A stretch of 10,518 nt of DNA from Cylindrodendrum hubeiense. Its lineage: Eukaryota; Ascomycota; Sordariomycetes; Hypocreales; Nectriaceae. The notes beneath the pieces are model-generated. The model had not been told where the DNA came from. It did no database searches and worked only from the letters and a program-made list of their open reading frames with translations. Numbering within the stretch: the first letter of the stretch is position 1; each line of letters starts with the position of its first letter. The translations under genes and the position numbers were made by a program. Where the stretch lies: NCBI GenBank assembly GCA_014621425.1, contig JAANBB010000787.1, positions 1 through 10,518 of the forward strand. Reading direction: 5' to 3'. Positions 7,902 to 10,518 of the stretch are shown in pieces.

Positions 7902-8743
7902 ATGGGCAACACCACCAGCGCAGTCCTGGACAACATTGTCCAGGGGTCCAACTGTGAGCACATGCACGCCCTGACTTGACCCGTGACGGAGCTTTTGGGA
8001 ATCGCGCTGAGACGTCGCAGTCGACAGAGATGAAGTCGACCGCTTGCGAAAGCGGTTTATGAAGCTAGACAAGGTGCGCCGCTCCCCCTTTGTGATATCC
8101 AGCCATTCTATGGCCCGGCCTAGTCTAGACAATGCTGACCTATGCCTAGGACAACTCCGGCACGATCGAGCGCGATGAGTTCCTCAGTCTCCCCCAGATC
8201 TCCTCCAACCCCCTTGCCACACGGTACGCTGCGTTCCCTCCCACGTACCCTCTCTCTCTACACAACCCAAGCTGACAAGCTCTCGTGCTCACCCTGCAGA
8301 ATGATCGCCATCTTCGACGAGGACGGCGGCGGCGATGTCGACTTCCAGGAGTTCGTGACGGGCCTGAGCGCCTTCAGCAGCAAGGGCAATAAGGAGCAGA
8401 AGCTGCAGTTCGCCTTCAAGGTCTACGACATCGACCGCGACGGCTACATCAGCAACGGCGAGCTCTTCATCGTTCTCAAGATGATGGTCGGCAGCAACCT
8501 CAAGGACCAGCAGCTCCAGCAGATCGTCGACAAGACCATTATGGAGGCTGACCTCGACAAGGACGGCAAGATCAGCTTCGAGGAGTTCACCAAGATGGTC
8601 GAGAACACTGATGTCAGCATGAGCATGACGCTTGGTGAGTGCCGCTCGACTTCTCACAGACGCGGGGCCTATTTCCCTGTGGACTCTATAGTGCTGAATC
8701 GGGACTCATTTACTGATCAACTTCCCCTACAGATCAGTTCTAA
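7902..8743 (+). CDS. CNB1: Calcineurin regulatory subunit B (EF-hand, N-myristoylation motif)
   Basis: The calcium-binding regulatory subunit of the Ser/Thr phosphatase calcineurin. It activates the catalytic A subunit, which acts on Crz1-type transcription factors in calcium and stress signalling (family knowledge). Exons are 7902-7953, 8021-8073, 8150-8223, 8300-8634 and 8733-8743, totalling 525 bases or 174 residues, a normal length for the family. Donors are GTGAGC, GTGCGC, GTACGC and GTGAGT; acceptors are CAG, TAG, CAG and CAG. Clear CTGAC branch points occur in introns 2 and 3. The N-terminus MGNTTS fits an N-myristoylation signal. Four EF-hand loops start at D34, D66, D103 and D144 and each keeps the acidic residue at position 12 (E45, E77, E114, E155). 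The C-terminus SMTLDQF is assembled across the last intron, leaving only eight coding bases before TAA in exon 5. It is divergently transcribed from EPL1. Confidence 0.97.
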
Positions 8744-9318
8744 TCATAAACAAAACTGCTTCACGGGATGGGGAGTCGAGGATAGGGATGGCGACGTGCA
8801 AGGCCACACATTGTTGACGAGAGGGACAGACTGGTGTGCGGAGCACCTGGCGGATTTTAGCAGCATCATGATCATGAATTCACGCATACGGCATACGACA
8901 TTTTGCCTTCGCAACATCTTCCCCGGTCTTGTTTTGGTTCTAAGCTCCGGGTGATGCGTTGGGTGTTGACGTGGGTGCGGACGATTCATATGACCGCTGG
9001 ATGAGGTTCGCAGGGCACTGGCTAACAAGTCTCCATTGGTGAAATGGGTGACACGATGTTGAAGTATCAACAGTCCGCTGGGAAACTCAAGGCCTCGAAT
9101 GCCGTCTTCTATACTTGCCCATTCAACCGGGGATAGAATCCGGAGTTTCAATCGCTTACATTCCCATCCTCAACCACGGCAGCCAAACTCCCAACTGCAT
9201 AGAGTGTCATGGTTTGGCGAGTTGAGTCCGGGCAGGATGTCTCGGCGCCCCTCACGGCTCATAGCCTATCACCTAACCTAGGTAGTCAACTCGATGGTGA
9301 TTAACATCCATCATACGG
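8744..9318. other. 3' flank of calcineurin B, no gene seen
   Basis: This should hold the calcineurin B 3' UTR and intergenic DNA. Open frames here are short, lack domains and have no splice-linked continuation I can support. A CCTAACCTAGGTAG string at about 9275-9289 is a low-complexity motif without assigned function. Confidence 0.6.
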
Positions 9319-9324
9319 CCTCGG

Positions 9325-9329
9325 CCAAT
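9325..9329 (+). promoter_or_regulatory. CCAAT box upstream of the possible start at 9493
   Basis: This CCAAT core lies within CCTCGGCCAATAC, identical to the 13 bases around the calcineurin B CCAAT box. It is 164 bases before the candidate ATG at 9493, a plausible promoter distance. Confidence 0.35.
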
Positions 9330-9477
9330 ACTTTCCCAAGCCCCTGCGCGCTCCTCGGCATCTTACAGTGAATTCCCCCGTTTCGACCGAGACAGTCACC
9401 GCATCAAGCAGATATCACAAGCAATTATCACGCGCAGCCAACTCCACCAGACGAAAGCCACCGCGCCCGCGGTCCGC

Positions 9478-9491
9478 GTGACAGCTGTCAC
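9478..9491. promoter_or_regulatory. Perfect 14-base palindrome GTGACAGCTGTCAC
   Basis: A fully symmetric site ends one base before the candidate initiation codon at 9493. It contains TGACAGCTGTCA, the palindromic form recognised by TGIF-class TALE homeodomains in animals, and a CAGCTG E-box. Its use in this fungus is unknown. Confidence 0.45.
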
Positions 9492-9492
9492 A

Positions 9493-9501
9493 ATGGGTAA
9501 G
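9493..9501 (+). other. Possible first coding exon (ATGG) with a GTAAG splice donor
   Basis: The sequence CACAATGG|GTAAG combines a good initiation context with a consensus 5' splice site four bases after the A of ATG. Such tiny first coding exons are common in Pezizomycotina, especially in ribosomal-protein genes. Ten bases (GTCACAATGG) are identical to the KAE1 start context. No acceptor-plus-coding exon is recognisable up to 10518, so the body of such a gene would lie beyond the window or the site is fortuitous. Reading straight through gives 64 residues with no recognisable feature. Confidence 0.3.
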
Positions 9502-9517
9502 ACCGTGGGGGTGGGAG

Positions 9518-9537
9518 AGTCCCGACCGCTCGGGACT
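9518..9537. repeat. Perfect 8-bp hairpin with 4-base loop
   Basis: AGTCCCGA at 9518-9525 is the exact reverse complement of TCGGGACT at 9530-9537, with the loop CCGC. It lies 17 bases after the candidate splice donor at 9497. The stem is GC-rich and should be stable as RNA. Confidence 0.6.
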
Positions 9538-10213
9538 AGACTACAAGCATGTGCCGTCGATCGGGCCTCAAAGTCCCCGGCTGATCGTGATTACCGGGTA
9601 TTGCTGCGCTATTCCATCTGCCGACGCATCAGATGCTGCAGTGTGTGTGGCTTCCCGCCACGGGATCTAGGAAACGTACGATTCTAAGTCAACCCTTCCC
9701 TGCCGTGGCGTACTACCGGACCAGGCAGTTCCGTAGCTTCGGGCGTACTCTCGTCACATCCTAGATCTTATTTCTACATGTCCCGCCTGAGACAGATGCC
9801 TAGAAGCGCCATAGCTTCGTTGCGCGTTAAACGCCTTACCGGTCTTGCTGAGGTCACACGCAGTGGCAGCGGCGTGGCTGAGACATTAGACGGTCCAAGA
9901 CTCACAGACTCAGGAGGGAGGAGGGTGTGTCATGTCTCGGCCGTGAAGAAATGCACCTGTAAGCACCGCCACGCTGGGGTTGCGCAACATGCATACCAGC
10001 TTCAGCTCGCATGAGTAGTCTGGATGTGTAATCTAGGGACTCTGAAACGGTGGGATTGCGAGGCCGCCAGTTCATCCAACTAACGAAAGGTTATCGTAAT
10101 GAGGCGCGTGGGGGACGAAGCAAGGGCACTTGCAAGAAAAGCAAACACCTAAGGACGCAGCGAGGAGACATGGCCAGGGCGTGTTTTCTCGACTCACCAC
10201 CGGATTGGAATCG
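9538..10213. other. No gene supported
   Basis: Only short frames occur, for example an ATG frame at 9778-10014 of 78 residues rich in Arg and Ser and without recognisable domains. If the gene suspected at 9493 is real, this would be intron or 5' sequence. Confidence 0.5.
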
Positions 10214-10462
10214 TTAATTCATGGAATCTATAACGTTATCATTGTGTTTGGCCTGGTCAGTGTGACTATGAATGTCACCAGGTAATGACTCTTGGGAGTC
10301 GAGATCGGATTTCCGGCCCCGGCGCCACTCAAGTCCGCCCCGGCGCCGAGCCTTCTCCACCTTGTCGAACCGAGTCCGTAGAGTTGCGCCGCCTGCGCCG
10401 CCTGCGCCCCCGGATGTGATGAGTTTGGCGCGTTCCCAATAGTCTGGATAGGGCGTTTCCAT
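10214..10462 (-). CDS. Unrecognised 82-residue reading frame, possibly a first exon
   Basis: I do not recognise this protein. The ATG at 10462 starts METPYPDYWERAKLITSGG, followed by a Gly/Ala run (GGAGGAGGA), an Arg/Lys-rich stretch (TRFDKVEKARRRGGLEWRRG) and an acidic segment; the stop is at 10214-10216. An in-frame stop lies upstream at 10490-10492. The first 60 residues have a protein-like composition with charged, helix-prone segments and high GC content, while the last 20 look less coding, so the true exon may end earlier at a splice donor. It could be a small gene, the first exon of a gene running left, or a remnant. Confidence 0.3.
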   Translation of the reverse strand: METPYPDYWERAKLITSGGAGGAGGATLRTRFDKVEKARRRGGLEWRRGRKSDLDSQESLPGDIHSHTDQAKHNDNVIDSMN

Positions 10463-10518
10463 CCCCAACCAATGGGGAAACCTCTCAGTTCAATTCCAGA
10501 GTCCCCCGGCTTGTCTCG

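Noticed and set aside
8289..8657. A 122-residue minus-strand frame opposite calcineurin B exon 4
   Set aside because: It is the antisense image of EF-hand codons, giving Leu/Val/Asp-rich low-complexity sequence.
9778..10014. A 78-residue ATG frame with a Cys/His cluster (KKCTCKHRH)
   Set aside because: The Cys/His spacing does not match a zinc-binding motif I can name, and the rest has random composition. Kept only as part of the unassigned region.
10252..10282. Inverted repeat CCTGGT...ACCAGG with inner GTGAC/GTCAC
   Set aside because: The two pairings are not co-linear, so no single good hairpin forms. It is short enough to be chance.
10489..10500. GTTCAATTCC-like tRNA T-loop (B box)
   Set aside because: The flanking bases do not form a T stem, and no A box or acceptor stem is found on either side.
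1..10518. A new multi-gene system linking the four identified genes
   Set aside because: SNF1 beta, Kae1, Epl1 and calcineurin B are conserved eukaryotic genes with separate roles, different orientations and ordinary spacing. Nothing indicates co-transcription or recent co-acquisition.

Overview
The window looks like nuclear DNA of a filamentous ascomycete (Pezizomycotina, most likely a Sordariomycete). The protein-coding genes are separated by 0.4 to 1.9 kb and interrupted by short introns of 57-222 bp. These introns have GTGAGT, GTAAGC or GTATGT donors and CTGAC or CTAAC branch points 10-25 bases before the acceptor. The encoded proteins are closest in my memory to those of Sordariomycetes. 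I cannot name the species. Two N bases at 82-83 mark an unresolved assembly position.

Layout, left to right. (1) 1-1200, plus strand: the 3' part of the gene for the beta subunit of the SNF1/AMPK kinase complex, with the glycogen-binding-like domain and the complete C-terminal ASC domain; its 5' end lies outside the window. (2) 1560-2600, minus strand: an intronless KAE1 gene, the catalytic subunit of the KEOPS tRNA t6A-modification complex, tail-to-tail with gene 1. (3) 2601-4549: almost 2 kb without a convincing gene. Its right half looks like the promoter and pyrimidine-rich leader of a plus-strand transcript but contains no convincing reading frame. (4) 4550-6572, minus strand: EPL1 (enhancer of polycomb-like), scaffold of the NuA4 histone acetyltransferase, three exons. 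(5) 6573-7901: a divergent promoter region. (6) 7902-8743, plus strand: the calcineurin regulatory subunit B gene, five exons, complete at 174 aa. (7) 8744-10518: mostly non-coding. It contains a possible gene start at 9493 (a four-base first coding exon followed by a splice donor, framed by palindromes and a CCAAT box) and an unrecognised 82-codon minus-strand reading frame near the right edge.

The four identified genes are conserved housekeeping and signalling genes: energy sensing, tRNA modification, chromatin acetylation and calcium signalling. Nothing in their arrangement suggests an operon-like or biosynthetic cluster, and I found no mobile element, CRISPR array, tRNA or rRNA gene. I do not see a new multi-gene system. 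The parts most worth a second look are the transcript-like stretch without a gene at 3430-4549, the palindrome-rich possible start near 9493, and the hairpin with two E-boxes in the first EPL1 intron.
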